Source of the DNA: Zygaena filipendulae
Taxonomy: Eukaryota > Arthropoda > Insecta > Lepidoptera > Zygaenidae
Reading direction: 5' to 3'
Length of the DNA stretch: 64,000 bases
Assembly (NCBI GenBank): GCA_907165275.2
Contig: OU015672.1
Span: forward strand, 8,797,501 to 8,861,500
Of the stretch, positions 53,801-61,755 are shown piece by piece. The notes beneath the pieces were generated by a model. That model was not told where the DNA came from, did no database searches, and saw only the letters and a list, made by a program, of their open reading frames with translations. Position 1 is the first letter of the stretch, and the number at the start of each line of letters is the position of its first letter. The position numbers and the translations under genes are program-made.

Positions 53801-53975
53801 TATGTGCAACCTTTTTCTTAGTTTTCGATGTTGCAGCCCAAACAGATATATCTGCGCCAGTGTCCACGAGGAAACGTTCGTGTGAGTCGCGATCATGAAC
53901 ACAAAGGCGGTTGCTGATCTTGGGGACACCGACGTCCGCCGCGGTCGGTGTCGACGTTAGTTTTCCGACGTCTTG
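50808..53975 (-). CDS. pol: Pol polyprotein (PR-RT-RNaseH-IN)
   Basis: The frame is open from 53975 (after a stop at 53978-53976) to TGA at 50808, 1055 codons; the first ATG is at 53867. It is probably made by -1 frameshifting from Gag. Counting from that ATG: protease DTGA at 2-5; reverse transcriptase about 165-350 with RYPIPRIQDF and FVDD at 300-303; RNase H with D454, E495, D520 and D566; integrase zinc finger H644-x3-H648-x29-C678-x2-C681 and catalytic D709, D768, E804 (D-x35-E). The tail holds a GPYQVL..DRLKPAYL segment typical of arthropod gypsy integrases; no chromodomain. All key residues are present and there are no internal stops, so the enzyme looks functional. Substitutions such as MTFGL for MPFGL and TDRAQ for TDRG are mild oddities. 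Confidence 0.96.
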   Translation of the reverse strand, partial: QDVGKLTSTPTAADVGVPKISNRLCVHDRDSHERFLVDTGADISVWAATSKTKKKVAHTYKLYAANNTPINTYGEKTIKLNLGLRRSFTWTFIVADVKTSILGADFLRHYKLLVDLHRKKLIDDETKLTVDATEVSTTAESIRIVSSDQQYHDILKHFPGVLRPMSLKQPAKHDVVHHIETTGPPLSACARPLPPDKYNAAKAEFDRMMEIGICRPSSSPWASPLHVVTKKDGGLRVCGDYRRLNAVTQPDRYPIPRIQDFTYPLNNKKIFSKLDLKMAYYWIPMASKEDAQKTAIITPFGLYEFTCMTFGLRNASQTFQRFMHQVLRGIEDCFCFVDDILLFSEDENNHKKLLHQVLERLDKHGVTLNVDKCQFGVETINFLGYEVSASGIKPTIDRIEAISSYPKPKTIVELRRFLGMLNFYRDCLPHQADHQHELNKFLHNKKKNDKTPIEWTPEANEAFEKCRQSITEATTLSYPVHGCKLAIMTDASDHSLGAVLQQKVENNWKPLAFFSKSMSPTQRRYSVYDRELLAMYMAVKHFRRLIEGCEVTILTDHKPLSFALSRPASSSDTPRRERQLHFISQFCSSIKYIKGEENPIADALSRIEDIQNPNVIDYNQLAIDQSNDEDLRNLKKQPNLKFAEVTLPGLDRPITCELSTTSPRPYLPKTYRYAAFKAQHGLCHPGARTTRKQIASKFFWPAMNKEVATWAKACIDCQRSKVHRHVVTPLAEFPPSQRFEHIHIDVVGPLRLSHDFKFCVTIIDRRTRWPEAVPVQDITAESVAKALYENWIVRFGVPLRITTDRAQNFESALFNTLLKRWGISRIRTTSYHAQSNGKVERLHRTMKAALMARGATTTWVDELPTVLLGLRTALREDNLSPALMTYGATLRIPSDFFVPTQSKIEDAEYVQRLSRTMATLIPTNRTTTSRPTFVHKNLATCTHVFVRNDAVRPPLTPPYDGPYQVLQRHEKYFKIQLPLRTTVISLDRLKPAYLLNEEDVSTSDTDVTSERKRSSSPNRDPVETRGTKNSTPAVLPTSPYITRSGRVVKKTVRFA

Positions 53976-54238
53976 TTACGTTGTGCGCACGGTGACTCGC
54001 AGCGTATTGCCTTCTTGCCAAACTTGTGATGGTATCTGCATAACCACGTAGGATCGCCAGGCTTCACACGGGATGATGATGAGCGTGAGTGAGAGCGGTA
54101 ACGTCCACGAAATGGTTGACGAGATGTTTGACGCGTGGTATCTCGTGCTCGCAATTCCGCCACTTGTAATGCGAGTTTTTCCAATCTTGATAGGATCTCT
54201 GAATACGGTGGCTTGCTTTTCTGTTCTTGCTCGGCCAT
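53957..54238 (-). CDS. gag: Truncated Gag (nucleocapsid end only, 93 aa)
   Basis: ATG at 54238, stop TAA at 53957. Residues 13-30 form a short heptad-like helix (Leu, Ile, Val), 36-57 are Arg/Ser-rich, and 67-84 hold C67-x2-H70-x9-C80-x3-C84, the CHCC knuckle known for CsRn1-clade Gags and expected to bind element RNA. Gags of this type usually carry a few hundred residues of capsid before this; here nothing precedes it but a 56-nt leader after the LTR. The Met may be the original start fused to the C-terminus by an internal deletion. It overlaps Pol by 19 nt in the -1 frame. The 76-aa frame at 54064-54294 is a shadow. Confidence 0.82.
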   Translation of the reverse strand: MAEQEQKSKPPYSEILSRLEKLALQVAELRARDTTRQTSRQPFRGRYRSHSRSSSSRVKPGDPTWLCRYHHKFGKKAIRCESPCAQRNKTSEN

Positions 54239-54284
54239 AGCTTCAGCCTTTTGTTGATTCCTTTTTTTCTTCTTGATTGTCGGA

Positions 54285-54293
54285 GGGTCACCA
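54285..54293 (-). promoter_or_regulatory. Primer-binding site, tRNA-Trp-like
   Basis: Minus strand TGGTGACCC, one base after the 5' LTR. It pairs with a tRNA 3' end ..GGGTCACCA. From memory insect tRNA-Trp ends this way and CsRn1-clade elements use it; beyond nine bases the match breaks (TCCGAC against CGACGT). Confidence 0.65.
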
Positions 54294-54294
54294 C

Positions 54295-54413
54295 TGTAGC
54301 GGAGGTATTACGAGCAGGTAGGAATTAAACTCACATTTGCTGTAGAAATGGAATTTTGGAAGTATGTAAGTATTTTCGTAAGTATTTCTGTGCTCATGTG
54401 CAAGGTGTGCACA
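54295..54413 (-). repeat. 5' LTR, 119 bp
   Basis: Same as the 3' LTR except one base (TGTAGCGG against TGTGGCGG on plus). GTTG follows at 54414-54417. Confidence 0.93.
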
Positions 54414-54417
54414 GTTG

Positions 54418-54995
54418 CCTTTTTAATTAAAACGTCAAAAATACCAATCTAGTAGAGTTCACTATGTTTCATAAATTTTGAATCTGAAGTAGTCCTATTT
54501 CCCGGAGCTATGTTAAACTATCAAAACACCCATTTATTTAATCTACAGTTGAAAGTTTTTTAAATAAGTTTTGTATATCTAAGTAATGACAGACCGGTAT
54601 ATTTTTATTACGGTCCTGCAACCGAGTACTTGCCTACAGCTAGTTGTCATTCTGTAAGCTTCTTTTATAACAGCAGTTGACATTTGAGCAAGTTGGGAGG
54701 AGAAAACAAATTATTGCTCAACTTTCCTGCCGACATGATAAAGTTCACGAGCCCAATTCGGATAAACTCCGGCGACGTTTATCCAAGTCGTTTCAATTTC
54801 AACTTCGGCCACTTTACACTCGAAACTCGGATCCAGTTTTATTGTATGCCGGTGGAATATTGTAGAACTCGTCTGTTTACAAACCGAGGATAAAAAACGC
54901 GTTATAGCGAATATTCACTGCACCACGGGCACAATAACCATATGGTTGTTATCCTTCGTGCACTGCACACATCGAAAATTCGGTAATATAATATA
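54418..54995. other. Gene-free stretch
   Basis: Two overlapping plus-strand frames (62 and 69 aa, 54677-54893) are unrecognised. Palindrome ATAACCATATGGTTGTTAT at about 54930. Confidence 0.4.
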
Positions 54996-55184
54996 CTAGC
55001 TGTGTCCCACGGTTTCACTCGCGGTAATATCGGAGTTCCCGCGGGAATTCCGGGATAAATAGTACCCTATGTCCTTCTTGATACCCCTGAAAACGTGCAT
55101 GCCAAATTTCATTAAAATCCTTTTAGCCGTTTTTGCGTGATTGAGTAACAAACATCCACACTTTCACATTTACAATTAGTAGGA
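54996..55184 (-). mobile_element. Complete Helitron-like element, type A
   Basis: CTAG 54996-54999; GGAGTTCCCGCGGGAATTCC; minus 5' end TCCTACTAATTGTAAATG at 55184. Confidence 0.9.
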
Positions 55185-55261
55185 TATAGGTACGTATTTG
55201 ACTCTGTCATAGTCACAGTTGAAACCTAACCTAACATAGGTGAAAGCTAATCCTAACCCAT

Positions 55262-55954
55262 GTTATAAGTGAAAAGCAAATGTGAGTTTTTCGTTTGTTA
55301 TGCTTTCATGCCTTAACTGCTCGTCCGATCATTATGACACTTTTTTTTATGTCATAGGGGGCAAACGGGCAAGTGGTACACCTTATGGTAAGTGATTACC
55401 GCCGCCCATGGGCATCTGTAACACCAGAAGGCATGCAGGTGCGTTGCCGACCTGGAATGGGGATGGGAACTGGCTTTCAAGTGGGGCTGCCGGAACACAC
55501 CGTTAGGTGCTCGGCGACAGATTTGCAACTTGAAGGTGGTAGCTAGCCAGCCGGGCACTAGAGAGCGCCCTACCACCATGCTATGGTTTCCTCACGATGT
55601 TTTCCTTCACCGACAGCTCAAGCTCATTGTTAGGATTTGAACCTACACCTTGCGGCGTTGAATCCGAACGCACTAACCACTGAGCTATCATCGCTGTGCA
55701 CTTTGCATACATGTTGTCAGGGGTACAGAAAATAACTGCTAAGGTGAATACGCAATACATCTAACAGCATTATGCACTGTCAGACAGGTGGGAGTGTGGG
55801 ACTCCCCTCTGCTGGGGCACTGGATGCGACTGCATGCCATAAGCTCGCAACCAGGGGCAACTTAAATTATTTTATTGTATTGTATTTGTATTTTGTCCAA
55901 CAATTCCCGCTGGAATTCCTAAATTAACGCAGTTAAACTACGGGAAACAGCTAG
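55262..55954 (+). mobile_element. Helitron-like element, type B, with nested insertions
   Basis: 5' half 55262-55340 (GCTTTCATGCCTTAACTGCT), middle resuming at about 55698 (CTTTGCATACATGTTGTCAG), 3' end 55905-55954 (ATTCCCGCTGGAATTCC, CTAG 55951-55954). Interrupted by a SINE (55341) and by an unrelated block (about 55735-55904). Confidence 0.75.
55341..55697 (-). mobile_element. tRNA-derived SINE, family A, copy 2 (full)
   Basis: On minus: A box TAGCTCAGTGG (plus 55677-55687), B box GGTTCAAATCC (55633-55643), then a long unrelated body and a poly(A) run. CACTTT occurs at both edges as a likely target-site duplication. Both Pol III boxes are intact. The 75-aa frame 55352-55579 is a shadow. 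Confidence 0.9.
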
Positions 55955-56173
55955 TACACAAATAAAACAGCGGCGTTTTTTGTTCTCGGTACTATACAAA
56001 ATACCGGGCGTTCGTAACCAGACGAATTATATAATTTGCCCGTGCCATTAATATCCTACGATAAAGAGTTTGAAACTTTCCACCGGTATTGTGGAGGACA
56101 TTTTAACTGTTCTGTTCAACAGAACTAGGAATACTAGGAAAAAAAAATCAATTTAAATTTCAATTATTGTATA

Positions 56174-56328
56174 CTAGCTTGGCCACGCGGTTTCACCCGC
56201 GTGAGTTACTTATTCCTTGTAACATCAGCTATCTGCCAGTGAAAGTCGCGTTAAAATCGGTCCAGCGGTTTCAGAGATTAGCTGGGACAAATAGACAGAC
56301 AGACAATAGTTTGAAAAAATTTTTTTTA
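56174..56328 (-). mobile_element. Helitron-like element, type D, deleted
   Basis: CTAG 56174-56177, CGCGGTTTCACCCGCG, then directly CTTGTAACATCAGCTATCTG and (AGAC)n. The GGAATTCC block is missing, and the 5' end is replaced by the next copy. Confidence 0.78.
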
Positions 56329-56592
56329 CTAGCTGTGCCCCGCGGAGTCACCCGCGGTAATTTCAGAGTTCCCGCGGAAATTCCGGGATTAAAAGTACCC
56401 TTTGTCCTTCTCTGTACCCATGACAACGTGCATCCAAAATTTCATCCAAATCCGTTCAGCCGTTTTTGCGTGATTGAGTACCAAACATCCAAAATTAGTG
56501 TATGCTGTAATTCTTGATGTGTTGTGTCAAATAAAGTTATTCAATTCAAACATCCAAACATCTACACTTTCACATTTATAATATTATTAGGA
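56329..56592 (-). mobile_element. Helitron-like element, type A, with insertion
   Basis: CTAG 56329-56332; minus 5' end TCCTAATAATATTATAAATG at 56592. Directly abuts the type D copy. Contains a 53-bp insertion at 56494-56546. Confidence 0.88.
56494..56546 (+). mobile_element. 53-bp retroposon tail in a Helitron
   Basis: Foreign sequence ending GTCAAATAAAGTTATTCAAT (AATAAA signal), flanked by CAAACATCCAAA at 56482-56493 and 56547-56558. Some of that duplication could be native, because type A elements often repeat AAACATCC. Confidence 0.65.
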
Positions 56593-57170
56593 TTATATGT
56601 TACCTATATCTATCCAGATTCCACGTGATACGTGTACTCTGCACTATATCAGTCAAAGTTAAAATAGTATAAAAAAAATTAATACATATACACGCTTTAT
56701 GATTAAACTGAACTTTAAAGTAACATCCAGGACCAGAGTCCTTGTCAAGACCAATCAGACGAGCCCCAACTCGATGGGGCTGCGTCGCTTAATTACGGCT
56801 CCATCATCAGATCATCTAGACTACATAATTATACTTACCTACAAAGTTTCATTTCGATACGACAATCTGAAGTAGGTTACAATCGATTTGTAAGATTTTA
56901 TAACAGTGTTACTTACAAATGAAGCTTATTAAAAGCGTATGGAAAATAATGAGCAAAAATTGTTTGTTTTGATACTACACGAAAGAAAAACAAGGGCTTT
57001 ATTTGTCACGACACACAACACACACAGACACGCCGTGTTACACTGTAATTATTATCCTCATTAATATAATTAACAACATTCAGTTACCGGTCTAGACACA
57101 TACTTCATGTGGTGTGAGAAATAACAACAGTAGATATATTTTCTATACAACTTCTAACATAACAACATAA
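56593..57170. other. Gene-free stretch
   Basis: 56705-56830 is GC-richer (GAGCCCCAACTCGATGGGGC) and ends in words shared with 60350 (AAAGTTTCATTTCGATAC), so probably a repeat. No gene. Confidence 0.45.
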
Positions 57171-57362
57171 CTAGCTGTTGCCCGCGGAGTCACCCGCGTA
57201 AATTTCGGAGTTCCCGCGGGAATTTCGGGCTAAAAAGTTGCCTATGTCCTTCTCTGTACCCCTGACAACGTGCATGCACAATATCATGACGATCGGTTGA
57301 GTCGTTAAGGCGTGAAAGTGTAACAAACAAACAAACAAGCCCACATTCGTGTTTATAAAGGT
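57171..57362 (-). mobile_element. Helitron-like element, type B
   Basis: CTAG 57171-57174; GCGGAGTCACCCGCG hairpin variant; GGAGTTCCCGCGGGAATTTC; 5' end TTATAAACACGAATGTGG on minus. Confidence 0.87.
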
Positions 57363-57737
57363 AACGATTCAACAAAACGCAAAGAACCAACCCCACGCTG
57401 GAAGCAGCGGGACACAAATTGTTTTGTTACAACACAAAGAGATGAAACACCGCAGCCACAGATGCCTGGGTCGTGGTCCGACTCGAATATCCTTCTTTGA
57501 GTCACGGGGAGGGAGGGGGCATGTCCGGGAGCCCTTTGTATAGTGTAGAGTACTCCGAAAGTACGTCGGACGGAAATGGCGCCGTCACCTTTTTTAATGA
57601 TGACACGCTTCGCTCGGGGTTTTATGTCATTAAGTTTTCATTTCGAAATTAATAAAATTAATCCAAGAGTCACGACACTGGCCGGTCCTCGGACTATCTC
57701 TATCCTATTGCTTCGTTCACTCGACTCTATATCACTA
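57363..57737. other. Gene-free stretch
   Basis: 57450-57720 is moderately GC-rich with short unrecognised frames (64 and 66 aa). No splice or repeat evidence found. Confidence 0.4.
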
Positions 57738-58025
57738 CTAGGTGTTCCACGCGCTTTCACCCGCCTTAGTTTGTAACGAGGTTTAACTATAAAAAGTATT
57801 ACAAAAGAGACAGGATATCATAACGAGTGGCATATAGCCGCCTCGTTACAAGTTTCAGAGTTCTTGCGGGGATTCTGGGTTATAAAGTACCCTATATCAC
57901 TCAGGAACATAGTGCATTCCAATAATTTGTAAAATCGGTTAAGTAGTTTTTACGTTCAACCATTACAAACAAACAAATACACAAAAACTCAAATCCTCAA
58001 ATCCTCTCTCTTTATAATATTAGTA
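57738..58025 (-). mobile_element. Helitron-like element with nested mini-MITE
   Basis: CTAG 57738-57741; CGCGCTTTCACCCGCCTTAG; after the 79-bp insertion, CAGAGTTCTTGCGGGGATTC; 5' end GTCTATACTAATATTATAAA on minus. Confidence 0.83.
57772..57850. mobile_element. 79-bp mini-MITE, AGTT duplication
   Basis: Perfect 10-bp terminal repeats TGTAACGAGG / CCTCGTTACA. AGTT flanks both sides (57768-57771, 57851-57854); removing the insert plus one AGTT restores the usual Helitron word TTAGTTTC. Superfamily unknown. Confidence 0.88.
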
Positions 58026-58029
58026 TAGA

Positions 58030-58245
58030 CTAGCTGTTCTTTTTGGTTTCACTCGGTATTCCCTCGAGAACTCCATATTATACTTTGAATTTACTTTAAA
58101 CCTTCCGGAAGAAGTTCTGAAAATAATCTATAATAATGCGTATGTGATGCGTATGCGTATGCGTAAGTGAAAACCACATCAAAATCTATTGCATAGTTAA
58201 GAAAATATAAGCAAACACACAGACAGACGTGATAACATAAACATA
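58030..58245 (-). mobile_element. Helitron-like element, type E, degraded
   Basis: CTAG 58030-58033 lies four bases from the previous copy's 5' end. GGTATTCCCTCGAGAACTCC, then GTGAAAACCACATCAAAATC and CACAGACAGACG. Confidence 0.72.
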
Positions 58246-58611
58246 GACGTGATACATAATATAATTTCATTACTCGCCAAAATATTTTAACGTAATAAAA
58301 CCAGCTATAAAATCAAAGTATACGGTAACAAAGGATATGTATGAAACTTAGCAGATAGGACATGAATATTCAAACGAAACTTTAAGCTCCCGAGCCCCGA
58401 CGTGGGCGCTATCAGGGATACACGATAACATGCTGAGGGCCGAGTGTGGGGTCCATATTTCATTTATTAATCTACGTACTTTTGCATAGTCAGTTCGAAT
58501 AGTTTGTACGAAATTTCCACGTCTGTTACAATTTATACAAGCGTATCAGCTTTATTTATAATCAAAAAATCTTTAAAAGTCAATTTTAACTTACTTCTCA
58601 GTGTCGTATCT
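58246..58611. other. Gene-free stretch
   Basis: Unique sequence; nothing recognised. Confidence 0.5.
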
Positions 58612-58893
58612 ATACATAATAATATACATAAAATTGAAGTGTCTGTTTGTAATTCTAAATTAACAGCTTTTCACTAAATGGATATGAAACGGTACTTACA
58701 TAAAAAAACAATAAAAAAAAATCTGTCTGTCTGTTAGTTCCGGCCAATCTCTGAAAGGGCTGGACTGATTTTAACGGGACCTTCACTGGCAGATAGCTGA
58801 TGTTAGAAGGAGTAACTTAGACTACTTACTTTTATTTTTTTAAATAGTTCCTGCGGGAATCCCAAAACTCACGCGGGTGAAACCGCGGGGCAC
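58612..58893 (+). mobile_element. Helitron-like element, type D
   Basis: AAAATTGAAGTGTCTGTTTG, TGTCTGTCTGTTAGTTCCGG, ACTGGCAGATAGCTGATGTT, hairpin GCGGGTGAAACCGCGGGGCA, ending CAGGTCGT in place of CAGCTAGT. The longest well-preserved type D copy. Confidence 0.85.
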
Positions 58894-59387
58894 AGGTCGT
58901 CGAAATTAAACTTGCTGGACTGTGATCCTGGCCTAGATGATAAAGTTTTAGTTTTTTCAGCTATTTGAAGTTATTCTCATTACTTAGTTTTTGTCAGTTT
59001 TTATCATTTTAATAGACTCTAGAGTAATCTGTATTAGCTTAGAAGCCTTAGCAGTTACTATTTTTAGCAGTACTTATATTACAATCCAGTAAAATTTCAA
59101 CTAAATTTCGACTTTATCTGCGGTAGTTAAAGTCGAAATTTCAATGGACGAAATTTTAACGGTGGTAGGCCCCAGGAATCAGGCAACACGGCAGCTCGTG
59201 GCCAATGGTCCGTCAGAGTCGTTATCCGTCCTCATTAATTTACGAGCCTGCCCGCGCGGTTTACGGCCTGGAGCCTGCCGGGCTCCGGGTTCGGTGTCAC
59301 GTCCACTGGCGGTAGCGTAGCGAGAGCGAGCATTTTGCTATTAAAAATCATTAAAGGATAAATAACACAAGCTTTATCAATTGGCTA
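58894..59387. other. Gene-free stretch
   Basis: 59105-59165 holds CGAAATTTCGACT / AGTCGAAATTTCAATGG pieces that can pair (short dyad). 59230-59330 is GC-rich. No gene recognised. Confidence 0.45.
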
Positions 59388-59696
59388 CTTAACAAATTTT
59401 TTTTAGTCCGTCGTGTAGATTAGTAAAAAATATTATTAGGCACGTATTTTTTATTTTTTTACGTAATCAAAAAATAACGGCGATACATTGAGTTGCAATT
59501 TCGCGTGACGTCACAACCCGGTGCAGTTTGTATGGGGCTTATACTGAATCATGACGTCACGAGCCCCCCACCCTAAACTCTAATGCGCTTTATCTATGTT
59601 TATTTTCATTAATTTGAAAAAGCAAAAAATACGAATCTATTATTTTTTATTTTCTAACTAACGGACTAATTAGAATTTTGATTTTCATACCCTGGA
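59388..59696 (+). mobile_element. CRE-MITE copy 9
   Basis: GGCTACTTAACAAATTTTTT start, GAATTTTGATTTTCATACCC end. TGACGTCA at 59506 and 59552. Same end type as copy 8. Confidence 0.85.
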
Positions 59697-59974
59697 GAAT
59701 ATCCAATTATAATGTACTCCAACCAGACTATTTTTCAGTTGCCGTTAGAGAGTTCCTGGGGCAATCTTACAGCTGCATCTTCAGACCTTCGTCATTAAAT
59801 TTTCTTAGAGGTTTTTTTTCCATCAAGATGTCAAATCCAAACGATTTATCATCTCAGAAATGTAAACAAACACAAAATTTCCGAGAGCTAGTCGCTTTAA
59901 GCAAAGACAACAGCAATACAAGACGACGGATACGAAGCTGTCGTCGTCATAATAATATTTTGTCAATCAATACT
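59697..59974. other. Unrecognised open segment
   Basis: A 102-aa plus-strand frame (59678-59986) starts within the CRE-MITE end and continues into unique sequence; Ser/Asn/Arg-rich, not recognised, probably chance. Confidence 0.35.
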
Positions 59975-60322
59975 ATATACATCTAATATACTATAAAATT
60001 CTCGTGTCACAATGTTCGTTCCCATACTCCTCTGAAACGGCTTGACCGATTCTCATGAAATTTTATATGCATATTCAGTAGGTCTGAGAATCAGCTACTA
60101 TCTACTTGTAGTGTGTAATGTATAGGTATAGCTACGTATATGCATTCCTTAGAACGTAAGTACATATTAATGTGAACACTTGAATAAATGACATCATTCG
60201 TTACTGAGACACCGGACTACTCATTTCTACATCCCGACATGGCGACCCTGCCTCGCGCATCATCCCGGGATCCCCGCGGGAACTCCGAAACTCACGCGGG
60301 TGGAACCGCGGGGCACAGCTAG
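59975..60322 (+). mobile_element. Helitron-like element, type F
   Basis: TCTAATATACTATAAAATTC start, ACAATGTTCGTTCCCATACT, CTTGACCGATTCTCATGAAA, perfect 3' hairpin, CTAG 60319-60322. About 100 bp (60100-60240) is extra relative to the copy at 43314. Confidence 0.82.
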
Positions 60323-60463
60323 TAATATGTATAATATCATTCATGCAAAGTTTCATTTCGATACAACACAGAAGTAAGAATAATCTAAATCTAAATCTTA
60401 AAATTGACTTTTAAGATTTCATTAGATTGTTAGTTATACGAGTTAAGCTAATCCATTCTAATA

Positions 60464-60659
60464 CTAGCTGTTCTCCGCGGTTTCACGCGTGGTAATTTCG
60501 GAGTTCCCGCGGAAGTTCCAGGATAAAAAGTACCTTATGTCCGTCTCTGTACCTCTGACAACGTGCATGCAAAATTTAATAATGATCGGTTGAGCCGTTA
60601 AGGCGCGAAAGGGTAACAAACAATCAAACTCACTTTCGCATTTATAACATAAGTAAGGA
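60464..60659 (-). mobile_element. Complete Helitron-like element, type B
   Basis: CTAG 60464-60467; GTTCTCCGCGGTTTCACGCG; minus 5' end TCCTTACTTATGTTATAAAT at 60659. Confidence 0.9.
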
Positions 60660-60660
60660 T

Positions 60661-60833
60661 TATGAAGAGGTAAAGTTTGGGAGTTTGTGACGTGCGGGGT
60701 AATCTGTGGATCTACTGAACCGATTTTGAAAACTCTTTCACTTATAGGAAGCTACGGTAGTTCTGAGTGACATAGGGTACTTTTTATCTCGAAATTCCCG
60801 CGGTAATTCCGTGAAACCGCCGGGGACAGCTTG
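60661..60833 (+). mobile_element. Helitron-like element, type C, abutting
   Basis: Starts one base after the type B 5' end, in the opposite orientation: TATGAAGAGGTAAAGTTTGG. CTACTGAACCGATTTTGAAA; ends GGGGACAGCTTG at 60833. Confidence 0.8.
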
Positions 60834-61282
60834 TATAATTTAAGCGCCTTAAAAAAGAAAACTTCAGTAGTACCTACGATATAATATCAGCGTATCCCAT
60901 ATCTGCACATGCAGTGAGTTTTACCCTTATGATCGCGCGGCTCGCGTCTACCGTGAGGTCGCTCTTTACGGCCGCCGACCGGAAATTAAGTTTTTACTGC
61001 AGCTTTTTTCGCGGGAGAACAATCCTCGACACATTTTATACAGACGTTTATCTGACGCAATCACATTTAAGGAGGTAAAAGGTAAAAGTATAAAGGTTCG
61101 AAGTACTTGGTGTATGTGATACAATTTGTCTTTTAAAAAACTTTTTATTCAGTTTCATGTTTTGTATGTATTTTTTTCTGTTTAAATCAGAGTCAAAGTA
61201 AAATAAAATGTCAATTGGTTTTTGATTAATATATTATTATGTATTTTCAGTAGGTTTTTTGCAATTTATTTTGTTACGATAT
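60834..61282. other. Gene-free stretch
   Basis: 60930-61030 is GC-rich (CGCGCGGCTCGCGTCTACCG); otherwise AT-rich. No frame or repeat recognised. Confidence 0.45.
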
Positions 61283-61358
61283 CTACCAAGCGAGATCCAA
61301 AATGATGTGGGAAGAATAAAGTTTATCTTTCCCGACCGTTTTGGATCTCGCTTTGCTG
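61283..61358. repeat. Long imperfect hairpin (~75 bp)
   Basis: AAGCGAGATCCAAAA (61288-61302) pairs perfectly with TTTTGGATCTCGCTT (61339-61353). Inner GGGAAGA and TCTTTCCC extend the stem to a short AT-rich loop. Size and shape resemble a pre-miRNA or a tiny foldback element. No sequence match to a known microRNA is claimed. Confidence 0.7.
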
Positions 61359-61374
61359 ATACTGAAACAATCCC

Positions 61375-61543
61375 TCTGTCTGTCTGTCTATAACGCTTTC
61401 ACGCCTCAACGGCTGAACCGATAATCGTGAAATTTTGTTCACACCTTTTCAGAGATGCAAAGAAGGATATAGGGTACTTTTTATCCCGGAATTCCTGCGG
61501 AAACTTCGGAATTTCCGCGGGTGAAACTGCGGGGCACAGCTAG
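61375..61543 (+). mobile_element. Helitron-like element, type B
   Basis: (CTGT)n start, AACGCTTTCACGCCTCAACG, GGAATTCCTGCGGAAACTTC, hairpin GCGGGTGAAACTGCGGGGCA, CTAG 61540-61543. The 5' terminus is replaced by the hairpin region. Confidence 0.82.
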
Positions 61544-61755
61544 TAAGAAATTAAAAAGGCTTTTAAAGTCCTCACTGTAGTAATTTCTATTCCTAACAAC
61601 CACTGTAAATTATAATTTACCGATGTCAACAATAGCATTTATTTGCTTTATTATTCGTACTGGATAGTGGATAGATGCAACGAGGCCATGATTGTATCTA
61701 AATAGATCTCTCAGTGCTACAACCTACAACTACCTATACCTACTTCAACACAGAA

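Larger units (their letters stand above)
50679..54413 (-). mobile_element. Ty3/gypsy LTR retrotransposon, CsRn1-like, 3735 bp
   Basis: Order on the minus strand: 5' LTR, primer-binding site, truncated gag, pol (protease, reverse transcriptase, RNase H, integrase), polypurine tract, 3' LTR, with GTTG duplications outside. No env-like frame. The LTRs differ at one of 119 positions, so the insertion is recent. Pol before a missing env, the integrase after RNase H, the CHCC Gag knuckle and TGGTGACCC after the LTR fit the CsRn1/Kabuki clade; clade placement is inferred without a tree. Gag is far too short for an autonomous element. Confidence 0.95.

Noticed and set aside
55223..55236. Telomeric repeat CCTAACCTAAC
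   Set aside because: Barely two units; chance.
55633..55687. Possible tRNA gene
   Set aside because: A and B boxes are present but the sequence continues into a SINE body with a poly(A) tail and no cloverleaf acceptor pairing is evident.
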